A stretch of DNA of 64,000 bases from Cohnella cholangitidis. GTDB taxonomy: Bacteria; Bacillota; Bacilli; Paenibacillales; Paenibacillaceae. Location: assembly GCF_014107495.1 (NCBI RefSeq), contig NZ_CP041969.1, positions 1,178,001 through 1,242,000 on the forward strand, given 5' to 3'. Of the stretch, positions 17,055 through 24,722 are shown in pieces (position 1 is the stretch's first letter; each line of letters starts with the position of its first letter). Made by a program: the position numbers and the translations under genes. The notes beneath the pieces were generated by a model, which was given only the letters and a program-made list of their open reading frames with translations, made no database searches and had not been told where the DNA came from.

Positions 17055-17753
17055 TCAACTTGTCATTTTTTTGGTTATGATCGGTACGAAGTTATGGGTA
17101 TGAGAAACGAGGGTGCATTTGGCGAGAAGCGCCTCCATGGTTATTTTTTGCGTGTGCGAATTAATATCCGCTCTCCGAATGCAAACATAGTTGTATTTGG
17201 AAACCGAATAGATCAAATACCCTTTCCTCTTGCATCTGTTCAAGAAACTCGTATCGCTGCCGAATTCTTTCCTTTCGCTGAATTTGACATGGTCCCACAC
17301 CGATCTTTTGAATACTAAAGTCCCGCCTTTCACTTTATTGCGGTACTTATGTTCGCGTCCTTCCCTATATAACATCAACGCTTCGATCTGTTCGAAATAA
17401 ACGTAAGTAGTATGTTTGCCTATTATGCTGGCATCGCTTTTTTTCAGCTGATCCACGGCTTCTAGCAAGTAGTGAGGAGCGTAGTAATCATCGTCGTCGA
17501 ATTTGGCGATAATGTCGTATTTGGCTTTCGTGATTCCCACGTTCAAACATCTGCCTAGCTTATGCTTTTCGGAGACTTGATAGACGGACACGTTAGCGTA
17601 TTTTCTCGCTTTCGTCTCCCATAGGCCGATATCCATGTCGTCTGAATTTAATATAATAATCATTTCTTTTTTCCCGAATTCTTGACGTTCGTAATTGTTG
17701 AAAATGTTATCCATATAAGAAGATCTCATCGTGCAGCAAATGATTGAAACCAT
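17055..17753 (-). CDS. GT2 family glycosyltransferase (paralogue 1 of 3)
   Basis: GT-A enzyme of about 232 residues: MVSIICCTMRSSYMDNIFNN, then KKEMIIILNSDDMDI, LGRCLNVGITKAKYDIIAKF followed by DDDDYYAPHYL (the metal site), and the C-terminal SVSKYNYVCIRRADINSHTQK. ATG 17753 is preferred since AAGGAGAG lies 6 bases before it; an upstream ATG at 17792 has no such site. Two paralogues are at 23799-24493 (frameshifted) and 26397-27092. The three share the conserved RRADINSHTQK-like end. Acceptor unknown. It is convergent with the deacetylase gene. Confidence 0.82.
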   Translation of the reverse strand: MVSIICCTMRSSYMDNIFNNYERQEFGKKEMIIILNSDDMDIGLWETKARKYANVSVYQVSEKHKLGRCLNVGITKAKYDIIAKFDDDDYYAPHYLLEAVDQLKKSDASIIGKHTTYVYFEQIEALMLYREGREHKYRNKVKGGTLVFKRSVWDHVKFSERKEFGSDTSFLNRCKRKGYLIYSVSKYNYVCIRRADINSHTQKITMEALLAKCTLVSHTHNFVPIITKKMTS

Positions 17754-17849
17754 TTCGATCTCTCCTTCTTGCCTATTCCTCGGTCTAGTCATTAGGATAT
17801 GTGCTCAGCTTTACTGAAGAAACGGCGGATATAACAGCCACTATGTCCA

Positions 17850-17877
17850 AACCATACAAAAAAAGCGTCATATATTG
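17850..17877 (+). promoter_or_regulatory. Candidate sigma-K promoter of the 17917-21103 operon
   Basis: AACC, 15 bases, then CATATATTG, about 40 bases before the GTG at 17917. The position rules out translation starting at 17875. Confidence 0.5.
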
Positions 17878-17916
17878 GTTAGAAAGATTTCACTTCCAAA
17901 TAAGGAGAGATCTGAT

Positions 17917-18906
17917 GTGAAAGGGCTCATCCTTTGTGCCGGAAGAGGCTCCAGGCTTTATCCGTTAACGCGTTCTTATCCCAAAACGCTTATTCCTATA
18001 GCCAATATTCCGATCTTGCAAACTTGCATAGAGAAATTAATCGAACAAGAAATAGACGAAATCGGGATTGTCATACATCCGTCTCAGGATGCCATGATCA
18101 GGGAACAGGTCGGTAACGGCGAAAGATGGGGCCTTCAGTTCACTTATATTTACCAGGACGAACCGAAAGGCATATCGGATGCGATCAAACATGCGGAATC
18201 GTTTATTAACGGGAATTCTTTTCTGCTTTTGTTGGGGGACAACTTAATCAATGAATCCCTATCCAAGTTGAAAGAACTCATAGATTCCCATAGATGCCAA
18301 GCCGCGCTGATGCTATCGGAAGTTAATAATCCCCAAGACTACGGAATCGCCGAATTAGTAGGCCAACGTATCGTCCGGTTGGAAGAAAAGCCGTCATCGC
18401 CCAAATCCAATTTGGCCGTCGTTGGGGCATATGCCTTTACGTCTTCTATTTTTAAAGCGGTCGTCGCCATCCCCCCCTCCCCAAGGGGCGAATATGAAAT
18501 TACGGACGCCATTCAATGGCTAATCGACCAAGGCGAGTCGGTGTCCTATCACATTACGGACAAACGGATCTTCGACGTCGGCAAGATCGAGCGGCTGTTG
18601 GAAGCCAACCAATGGAAGCTCAGCCAGATGGAATCCGGATTGTCCCATGAACCCTCTCTGCTGGAGAACTGCCAACTCATTCCTCCGGTCGTCGTCGGGC
18701 CTGGATGCGTATTAACCAATTCCGTCATCGGACCCTACGTATCGATCGGAGAAGGAACGAGCATTGACGGATGCCGAATTCGGAATTGCGTCATTCTGAG
18801 TCAATCGCAATTGAAAGAGATTCCTTATCTCGTTAAGGATACGGTGATCGGATTTAGGTCGGTCATAACGGGCTTGCATTCGGAAGGGAAAGGAACCGAT
18901 CAGTGA
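17917..18906 (+). CDS. Sugar-1-phosphate nucleotidyltransferase, long form with beta-helix tail
   Basis: Makes NDP-sugar, probably dTDP- or UDP-glucose type. The N-terminal 240 residues are the nucleotidyltransferase domain with KGLILCAGRGSRLYPLT, PKTLIPIANIP, LLLLGDNLIN and LEEKPSSPKS. The last 90 residues are hexapeptide repeats of a left-handed beta helix (LIPPVVVGPGCVLTNSVIGP). This is the long RmlA/StrD-like form. GTG 17917 follows AAGGAGAG by 6 bases. It overlaps the UDP-glucose dehydrogenase gene by 4 bases, so the pair is co-translated and may supply a UDP-uronic acid. Confidence 0.87.
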   Translation: MKGLILCAGRGSRLYPLTRSYPKTLIPIANIPILQTCIEKLIEQEIDEIGIVIHPSQDAMIREQVGNGERWGLQFTYIYQDEPKGISDAIKHAESFINGNSFLLLLGDNLINESLSKLKELIDSHRCQAALMLSEVNNPQDYGIAELVGQRIVRLEEKPSSPKSNLAVVGAYAFTSSIFKAVVAIPPSPRGEYEITDAIQWLIDQGESVSYHITDKRIFDVGKIERLLEANQWKLSQMESGLSHEPSLLENCQLIPPVVVGPGCVLTNSVIGPYVSIGEGTSIDGCRIRNCVILSQSQLKEIPYLVKDTVIGFRSVITGLHSEGKGTDQ

Positions 18907-20195
18907 AAATATTGGTAACGGGAACGGGATACGTAGGTACGACGACCGCCCTAGTATTGTCGGAAATGGGTTGGAACGTGACGGGGCTCGATACGGATGA
19001 ACGCAAGATCGACCTGCTCCGGCAAGGTTCGATTCCTTTTTACGAAGACGGTTTGGAGGCTCTGTTGAACAAACAACTGCAATCGGGAAAACTTCGGTTC
19101 ACTGCGGACGTCGAGAAGGCGCTCCAAGACAACGACGTGATCTTTGTCTGCGTAGGAACTCCCTCGTTGCCGGACGGGAGCGCGGATATGCAGTATATGA
19201 AGCAGGTTGCCGAGAACATCGGCCGATACATGAACAAATATCAATTGATCGTCAATAAAAGCACGGTACCCGTCGGCACCCAGGAGAAGATGAGCGATTG
19301 GATCCGCTCCGCGCAGCTCTCCCCTCAGCCATTCGACGTCGTTTCCAATCCGGAGTTTTTGCGCGAAGGCAGAGCGTTATCGGATGCTCGTTATCCCGAC
19401 CGGGTCATTATCGGAGCCGATAACGATCATGCGGCGAAACTCCTCAAAGCTCTCTATCATTCGTTGAACTGTCCCGTTATCATTACGACGCCTAGAACGG
19501 CGGAGTTGATCAAATACGCCGCGAATGCGTTTTTGGCCACTAAGATATCCTTCATTAACGAAATAGCGGAGCTATGCGACAGGTTGGACGTGAACGTGAA
19601 AGAAGTCGCCCAAGGCATAGGGCTGGACCCCAGAATCGGACTGTCGTTTCTTCATGCAGGTATCGGATACGGGGGCTCTTGCTTTCCGAAAGACGTGGCC
19701 GCTCTCCTCCGAACGGCAACCGAGCAGAATACCGAACTGTCTTTATTGGAAAAGGTCATCTCCGTTAACCGGTCGAAGTATTTGAACATGCTGGACAAAG
19801 CTCGCAATCGGCTAGGAAACCTTGAGAATAAAAAAGTAGCGGTATTAGGCCTAGCCTTCAAACCGGACACGGACGATATTAGGGAAGCCCCTGCCATCCG
19901 GATCATTAGAAGCCTTCTTGAGGAGAAGGCTCACGTAAGCGTTCATGATCCGGTCGCCAAGCTTCCGCCGGACCTTGCCCAATCCGCGGCTGTGCAGTGC
20001 CTTTTACCCGAACAAGCGCTCATCGGCGCGGATGCCGTTCTCTTGTGCACGGAATGGAACGACTATCAGCATATCGGATGGGAACGAATGAAGAAGATAA
20101 TGAACCGGCCCAACGTCTTCGATGGCAGGAATATGCTGTCCGCCAAGCAAATGAAGGCGATGGGTTATCACTACGAAGGGATCGGTTATCGATAA
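18903..20195 (+). CDS. UDP-glucose 6-dehydrogenase
   Basis: Oxidises UDP-glucose to UDP-glucuronate with NAD. The 430-residue protein has an NAD fold (MKILVTGTGYVGTTTALVLS), NPEFLREGRA, the substrate-binding AELIKYAANAFLATKISFINE, and catalytic Cys260 in GIGYGGSCFPKD, all typical of the TuaD/Ugd family. The GTG start overlaps the stop of the nucleotidyltransferase gene. It differs from the WecC-type enzyme at 14763, so two acidic sugars can be made. Teichuronic acid is another known use of this enzyme, but no tua genes are near. Confidence 0.92.
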   Translation: MKILVTGTGYVGTTTALVLSEMGWNVTGLDTDERKIDLLRQGSIPFYEDGLEALLNKQLQSGKLRFTADVEKALQDNDVIFVCVGTPSLPDGSADMQYMKQVAENIGRYMNKYQLIVNKSTVPVGTQEKMSDWIRSAQLSPQPFDVVSNPEFLREGRALSDARYPDRVIIGADNDHAAKLLKALYHSLNCPVIITTPRTAELIKYAANAFLATKISFINEIAELCDRLDVNVKEVAQGIGLDPRIGLSFLHAGIGYGGSCFPKDVAALLRTATEQNTELSLLEKVISVNRSKYLNMLDKARNRLGNLENKKVAVLGLAFKPDTDDIREAPAIRIIRSLLEEKAHVSVHDPVAKLPPDLAQSAAVQCLLPEQALIGADAVLLCTEWNDYQHIGWERMKKIMNRPNVFDGRNMLSAKQMKAMGYHYEGIGYR

Positions 20196-20227
20196 ATTCG
20201 CGAGGTCCGTGAAACGGAGGGAATAAG

Positions 20228-21103
20228 ATGGATAATGAACAACGATCTCCAGGTAGTTCCGTCTCCAATATCAAACAACGCCTTCAGAGGTTCGACAATA
20301 CGTATGCCTTCAATATGCAACCGATCGGGATCGTGTTTGCCATTTCACTAAAGAGCAAAGCCGTCTCGCGGGATTGGGTCACGGTTCAAAACAATCTGGC
20401 CAAAACGTTGCGATCCATCCTGCATAGTTCGGACGCCAACTTCCGCATCGTGATCGCGGGACACGAGAAACCGGATATCGAGGAACTGAAACATGAATAC
20501 GTAACTTGGTTATCCGTCGATTTCCCTCCCCCGAAGAGCTTTCACGAATTCAGCAGGGATAAAATGTCCAAACGTAAAGTTATCGGAGCCTATTTGAGAA
20601 AAATCGGGTACACGGGGTATTTCATGCCTCTCGACGCGGACGACTGGGTGCATTACAGATTCGTGGAATTTATTCGTTCTCAGCCTTATTCCGATGCTTT
20701 TGTGTTAAAAAAAGGCCTAATGGTCAATCTGGTAAAAGACGAAATTTGGTTGAGAAGAGGCCGCTTCTTTGCCAGCTGCGGCAGCAGCGCCGTATATTTC
20801 TTTTCCAATTCCGATTATCCCCTGTCCGCGAAAAAGCCTTTAAATAAATCTCCTTTTCTCATCGTGCTGAACAATCATACGAGGGTACTCCAACATTTGG
20901 CGCAACATAAGAAAAAACATCAGATGATCGATTTTCCGTTCATAACCTGGGTTCTTGCTCATGGAGACAACAATAGCATGCTTAAAGGACGAAGAGATAA
21001 TAGCATATCGGCCAAAAACTACGGGGCAACGTCAGAAAAATTCGGCGATTGGCTTTATGATTACTTTAAGATCAGGGGAACCAAAAACGATGGCAGCCTT
21101 TGA
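20228..21103 (+). CDS. Putative glycosyltransferase (GT-A-like)
   Basis: 291 residues, third gene of the operon, 32 bases after the dehydrogenase; ATG 20228 follows GGAGGGAA. The middle resembles GT2-type transferases: a beta strand with FRIVIAGHEKPDIEEL, then YTGYFMPLDADDWVHYRFVEF with DADD as the likely metal motif. The N-terminal VTVQNNLAKTLRSIL helix also fits this fold. No signal peptide or membrane helix. The C-terminal part with two Lys-rich stretches is not recognised. Likely adds a sugar made by the two genes before it. Family assignment is moderate. Confidence 0.65.
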   Translation: MDNEQRSPGSSVSNIKQRLQRFDNTYAFNMQPIGIVFAISLKSKAVSRDWVTVQNNLAKTLRSILHSSDANFRIVIAGHEKPDIEELKHEYVTWLSVDFPPPKSFHEFSRDKMSKRKVIGAYLRKIGYTGYFMPLDADDWVHYRFVEFIRSQPYSDAFVLKKGLMVNLVKDEIWLRRGRFFASCGSSAVYFFSNSDYPLSAKKPLNKSPFLIVLNNHTRVLQHLAQHKKKHQMIDFPFITWVLAHGDNNSMLKGRRDNSISAKNYGATSEKFGDWLYDYFKIRGTKNDGSL

Positions 21104-21254
21104 AGTTATTGACTGAATACATGAGGGTGTCCTAGAAGTAAGTTCCAGCTCACTTGAAGAATAATGGCTTATTTTTGCAAATGGCGGCGCTGGGATGTTC
21201 ATCCTTGCGTCGCCATTGCACGTTTTGATCAGAAACCGCCGGAATCCCCGGTTG

Positions 21255-21375
21255 TTATTTGATGTTATCGTCCAGTCGATTCACCGCTTCGTTGACGACA
21301 CGAACGAGGTGATGGGTAGGAATGTCTTTCGCGAGATCCATTGGCAGGCGAGTTGGTCCATGTACAAAGAAACCG
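21255..21375 (-). mobile_element. Remnant of an IS1182-like transposase (5' end only)
   Basis: On the minus strand, from 21341, the frame reads MDLAKDIPTHHLVRVVNEAV, which matches the early part of IS1182-family transposases. A few residues before it, YMDQLACQ lies in another frame. Only about 40 codons survive, with a frameshift and no catalytic part, so the element is dead. It lies in a 920-base gene-free region. Confidence 0.6.
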
Positions 21376-21429
21376 TTCCTTTCGTAAATGGCTGGCTGGC
21401 ACCTCTATTTACCAAAGAACGGTTTCTTT
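21366..21429. repeat. Long inverted repeat next to the IS remnant
   Basis: AAAGAAACCGTTC at 21366 pairs with GAACGGTTTCTTT ending at 21429, and the pairing continues inward for about ten more bases with few mismatches around a short loop. It could be the IS end or a separate hairpin element. Confidence 0.6.
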
Positions 21430-21563
21430 GCGTTTGGGGATGAAACCTAATTGAAAAAGAGGGGGATGTGTCTCCTGGAGGAACGGAGTGTCCGCCTTTG
21501 AAAATATGGAATCTCCTTGCAACGAGTTTACCTATTCGGATTTCCACATTTTCAACCCGGGGT

Positions 21564-21613
21564 CCCCGCAAAGTAATCGGAAATACTACGAAGTTCCTCT
21601 TCACTTTGCGGGG
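21564..21613. repeat. Inverted repeat with 11-base arms
   Basis: CCCCGCAAAGT and ACTTTGCGGGG are separated by 28 bases. No gene depends on it, and function is unknown. Confidence 0.5.
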
Positions 21614-21672
21614 TGAAGCAGCGGCCGAATGGAGTTACATCCCCCCCTTACAAATTCAATCGAAATAACTTA

Positions 21673-21719
21673 GCAAGAGGCTCTCCCTCAGTCATAAAAA
21701 TGACTTATGGGGCCCCTTG
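21673..21719. repeat. Hairpin element around CAGTCATAAAAATGACT
   Basis: An imperfect stem of about 20 base pairs with CAAGAGGC on one side, GGCCCCTTG on the other and a 4-base loop. It has no run of T after it, so it is not a normal terminator. Confidence 0.45.
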
Positions 21720-21749
21720 GTAGGCTTGAACGTAGAGAGCTACCGGTAT

Positions 21750-21923
21750 AACGGCACGCCGTGCCGCTATTTGACCATCGGAACCCGACCGCCTCCAGTT
21801 AACGGCACGCCGTGCCGCTATTCGACCATCGGAACCCGATCGCCTCCGGTATAACGGCACGCCGTGCCGCTATTCGATCATCGGAGCTGATCTCCTCCAG
21901 TTAACGGCACGCCGTGCCGCTAT
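21750..21923. repeat. Four direct repeats of about 51 bp with a palindromic core
   Basis: The core GGCACGCCGTGCC, extended to about 21 bases, starts at 21750, 21801, 21853 and 21903. The segments between are also alike (CATCGGAACCCGA, GCCTCC), so the whole 51-base unit is repeated. No gene is seen here. The flanks 21460-21475, 21631-21661 and 21976-22006 hold the GGGGGATGTATCTCC element. Confidence 0.8.
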
Positions 21924-22024
21924 ATTGCTCATGTATCTCGCGGACGATCCGGCAAGCGATATCCCTCCCTTTCCGAGGAGATACATCCCCCTTATAACTT
22001 CAATCGATACCTGTAGTGCAATAT

Positions 22025-22948
22025 TCACTCGCCGGATGTCTTCTTAATCGATTTAGCGGGAACTCCTGCTACGGTATCGAACGGGGGCACGTCTCTGATC
22101 ACTACCGCTCCTAATCCGGTTACGGAGTTTTGCCCGATCTTCAGCCCTTGTTTATACACGGAACCCGGCGCGATCCAGCAGTCGTTCTCTATGATTAATT
22201 TCCCTCCGATATGCGCGAGATGAGTAATCATCGTATTTTCCCCGATCGTTACGTTGTGCGAGATATGTGTCAGGTTGCCGATTTTCGTGTTTTTTTTGAT
22301 GACCGTATTCGCTAGTACGCCTCTCGCAACGCAAGAATTGCTGCCGATTTCCACTCCGTCCTCGATGATCACGCCGCCGATATGCGGAATTTTAAAGGCG
22401 GTTCCATCCGGGTTCCGTTCATAGCCGAAACCTTCCGTACCGATGACGACTCCGTTATGAACGATGCAATCGCGACCGATCGTACTCTTATCGTGAATGG
22501 CAACATGACTATGGATGCGAGTGCGGTCTCCTATTTTAACGCCATTCCCTATCACAACGTATTCTCCGATAGATACGTCTTCGCCGATCTCGCAATTCGT
22601 CCCGATCACGGCCGTATCCGATATCCCATGCGGCGTAAATTTAGGGCCATATTCCCGCAATGCCAATGCGAAGGCATTTTTGGGTTTATCAACGGCAATA
22701 AAAACAATGTCCGTATTTTCGGGAAGCTCGGCATTAACGGAGCAAATAACCACGGAAGCTCTAATCGCCGGCCAATCCAACCGTTGCGCGGTCATCCACG
22801 ACAACGTGTTCGGTTCCGTTTCATAGATGGAGGAGAATCCCTTAATGACCCGTTCCGTTTCCTCAGCATTTCCCGATTCTCTAAAGTTGACACCCATCCT
22901 CTTATAAAATAAGAGCAACTCGCTAAGCTTGAGGTCGATCGCGACCAT
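22025..22948 (-). CDS. LpxD-like sugar N-acyltransferase (left-handed beta helix)
   Basis: Transfers an acyl group to the amino group of a sugar nucleotide. About 307 residues. The N-terminal third resembles the uridine-binding domain of LpxD (TDIVFIAVDKPKNAFALALR). The rest is hexapeptide repeats with two LpxD-like blocks: EGFGYERNPDG followed by KIPHIGGVIIEDGVEIG, and LTHISHNVTIGENTMI holding the likely catalytic histidine. ATG 22948 is preferred, since AAAGG lies 9 bases before it. It is translationally linked to the BKACE gene. A Gram-positive does not make lipid A, so it most likely acylates an amino sugar of the surface glycan, as in anthrose. Confidence 0.82.
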   Translation of the reverse strand: MVAIDLKLSELLLFYKRMGVNFRESGNAEETERVIKGFSSIYETEPNTLSWMTAQRLDWPAIRASVVICSVNAELPENTDIVFIAVDKPKNAFALALREYGPKFTPHGISDTAVIGTNCEIGEDVSIGEYVVIGNGVKIGDRTRIHSHVAIHDKSTIGRDCIVHNGVVIGTEGFGYERNPDGTAFKIPHIGGVIIEDGVEIGSNSCVARGVLANTVIKKNTKIGNLTHISHNVTIGENTMITHLAHIGGKLIIENDCWIAPGSVYKQGLKIGQNSVTGLGAVVIRDVPPFDTVAGVPAKSIKKTSGE

Positions 22949-22953
22949 CCGGT

Positions 22954-23781
22954 TCATCCTTTCGACGAGTCTATGTTCAAGATCCTTCTTGCTTCCGCTG
23001 GCGTGGCAATCTCTCTTCCCAAGTCTCTCGCATAATTAGCCAATCTCTCGACCAGTTGGGCATTGCTCGCAGCCAATTTGCCATAGCTCCAATACACGTT
23101 ATCCTCGAATCCCGTTCGAATATGGCCGCCGAGGACGATTCCTAACAAATCCATCGGCAATTGCCCCCTGCCGACCGCCGCAACGGACCACGTGCTTTCC
23201 GACGGAATGCTTTCCACGCAATGAAGGAGGTTTTTGGCCGTTGCCGGGATTCCTCCTTCAATTCCTAGTACGAACTGAAAATGAAGCGGAAGATCGAGAA
23301 GATCCTCCTTGGCGATTTTTAACGCTTGGCCGATCATCCCGAAGTCGAAGATTTCGATTTCCGGTTTTACCCCGTATTCCTTTATCTTTGCCGCTAGCTT
23401 TCGCACGAACGTAGGAGAGTTAATCATCACGCTATTTTTCCGGTTCATGGAACCCGGCGTGAACGTTGCCATTTCCGGTCCGCATGCGAGGGGTTTCCAT
23501 CTATCTTCTTCTTGACTCGTCTGTCCCCAGCCCGTCGTTGTCAAATTTATAATTACATCGCAACGTTCGCGGACTCGCTTAACGATTTCCTCGTACAAAT
23601 CCACCCGTTGGCTTGGCGTCCCGTCATCTTCTCGCGCGTGAATATGAGCTATGGATGCGCCGGCTAACCAGCAATCATATACGGCATCCGCTATCTCCTT
23701 AGGAGTAATCGGGAGATTCGGATTATTTGCCCGAGTCGTTACTCCTCCCGTTACCGCGGCGGTAATCATAAGTTTGTCCAT
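22954..23781 (-). CDS. Beta-keto acid cleavage enzyme (BKACE, DUF849)
   Basis: The family condenses a beta-keto acid with an acyl-CoA, releasing acetoacetate (or similar) and a new CoA ester, with a zinc ion. About 275 residues: KLMITAAVTGGVTTR, the zinc-binding IAHIHAREDDGTPSQR (His-x-His), IINLTTTGWG, FTPGSMNRKNS and LGGHIRTGFEDNVYW are all typical. ATG 23781 follows GGGAGGTGA. The gene directly precedes and overlaps or abuts the LpxD-like acyltransferase, so it may supply that enzyme's acyl-CoA. No lysine-fermentation genes, the classic setting of Kce, are nearby. Confidence 0.88.
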   Translation of the reverse strand: MDKLMITAAVTGGVTTRANNPNLPITPKEIADAVYDCWLAGASIAHIHAREDDGTPSQRVDLYEEIVKRVRERCDVIINLTTTGWGQTSQEEDRWKPLACGPEMATFTPGSMNRKNSVMINSPTFVRKLAAKIKEYGVKPEIEIFDFGMIGQALKIAKEDLLDLPLHFQFVLGIEGGIPATAKNLLHCVESIPSESTWSVAAVGRGQLPMDLLGIVLGGHIRTGFEDNVYWSYGKLAASNAQLVERLANYARDLGREIATPAEARRILNIDSSKG

Positions 23782-23798
23782 GGTTTCACCTCCCTTTC

Positions 23799-24493
23799 TC
23801 AAAACCTCTTCGTGATGTGCGGGATGAAGTTCGTAGTGCGAGCAACGGGCACGCATTTCGCCATATAATCTTTCGTGCTTATTTTTTGCGTATGCGAATC
23901 GGTGTCCGCCCGCCTTACGCAGACGTAATTATATTTGGATACCGAATAGATCTTATATCTTTTTTTCTTGCACCTTTCCAAGAAATCGACATCGATTCTC
24001 TGTTGCTCCACTTCGTTGAACTTAACATCGTCCCACACGGACTTTCTAAATACGAACGAACCTCCCTTGATCTTTCTTTGATACTGATCTTCGCCGCCTT
24101 TTCTAAAGATCATGAGAGCTTCTTTTTCTTCGAAATAAATGAACGACGTATATTTGCCCACGATGGATACTCTTCTATTTTTTTCAGAGCATCCATCGCT
24201 TCGGTCAAATAATATCTCCCGTAGTAGTTATCGTCGTCGAATTTGGCGACAATATCGTAATTCGCCGCTTGTATTCCGAAATTCAAGCATTTTCCCAGGT
24301 TATATCTTTCAGGGAGCTGATAGACGAACGCGTTATTATATTTTTTCGCTTCTTTTTTCCACTCTTCGATATCCATGTCATCCTGATTCAATATAATAAT
24401 CAATTCTTTTTTTCTGACTTTCTGGTTTTCGTAATTTTTGAATACGTTTGGCATAAATGAGTTCCTCATCGTACAGGTAATAATGGAAACCAT
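23799..24493 (-). pseudogene. GT2 family glycosyltransferase (paralogue 2 of 3), frameshifted at a poly-A tract
   Basis: The first half from ATG 24493 (MVSIITCTMRNSFMPNVFKN, KKELIIILNQDDMDI, AKFDDDNYYGRYYL) matches the start of the paralogue at 17055-17753. After EAMDALKK the frame is lost. The second half continues in another frame as RRVSIVGKYTSFIYF and ends RRADTDSHTQK. The break lies at a run of seven A on the minus strand (24178-24184). With eight A the reading is LKKNRRVSIVGKYTS, in full agreement with the third paralogue (LSNKRVSVVGKYTSF). Either the gene is broken, phase-variable, or the run was miscalled. AAGGAGG stands before the ATG. Confidence 0.8.
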
Positions 24494-24655
24494 GTCGTCC
24501 TCCTTCGACGAACCGCTATTAAGACAAAACGTACGATTCCAGACGATAATCGTTACCCCAGTATATGTTCAATCCGTCTCCTCGCAACGGCACAGGTCTA
24601 TTAGGACAAAACCTTCGGCGAACTTCAAAAGGTTGTTAGATTGTATAGCAGTCCA

Positions 24656-24683
24656 AACAAATACGGTTTGGAAGCATACATTA
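24656..24683 (+). promoter_or_regulatory. Candidate sigma-K promoter of the FkbM gene
   Basis: AACA, 15 bases, then CATACATTA, a full match to the sigma-K -10. It is about 40 bases before the ATG at 24723 and reads into the two-gene unit 24723-26314. Confidence 0.6.
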
Positions 24684-24722
24684 TTCATATGCCGTAATCG
24701 CTTATCTCTTTAAGTTCATTGG

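Noticed and set aside
21195..21443. Plus-strand reading frame of 82 codons
   Set aside because: It is antisense to the IS1182-like remnant and spans an inverted repeat; no family and no ribosome site.
21750..21923. CRISPR array
   Set aside because: Only four units, the segments between the palindromes are similar to each other, and no cas genes are present.
22025..22948. Lipid A synthesis (LpxD) and hence a Gram-negative origin
   Set aside because: gerE, sporulation promoters, FapR box and oxidase type are Gram-positive; no other lpx genes occur. An LpxD-like sugar acyltransferase explains it.
22954..23781. Lysine fermentation (Kce)
   Set aside because: None of the other fermentation genes is near; BKACE enzymes have many substrates.
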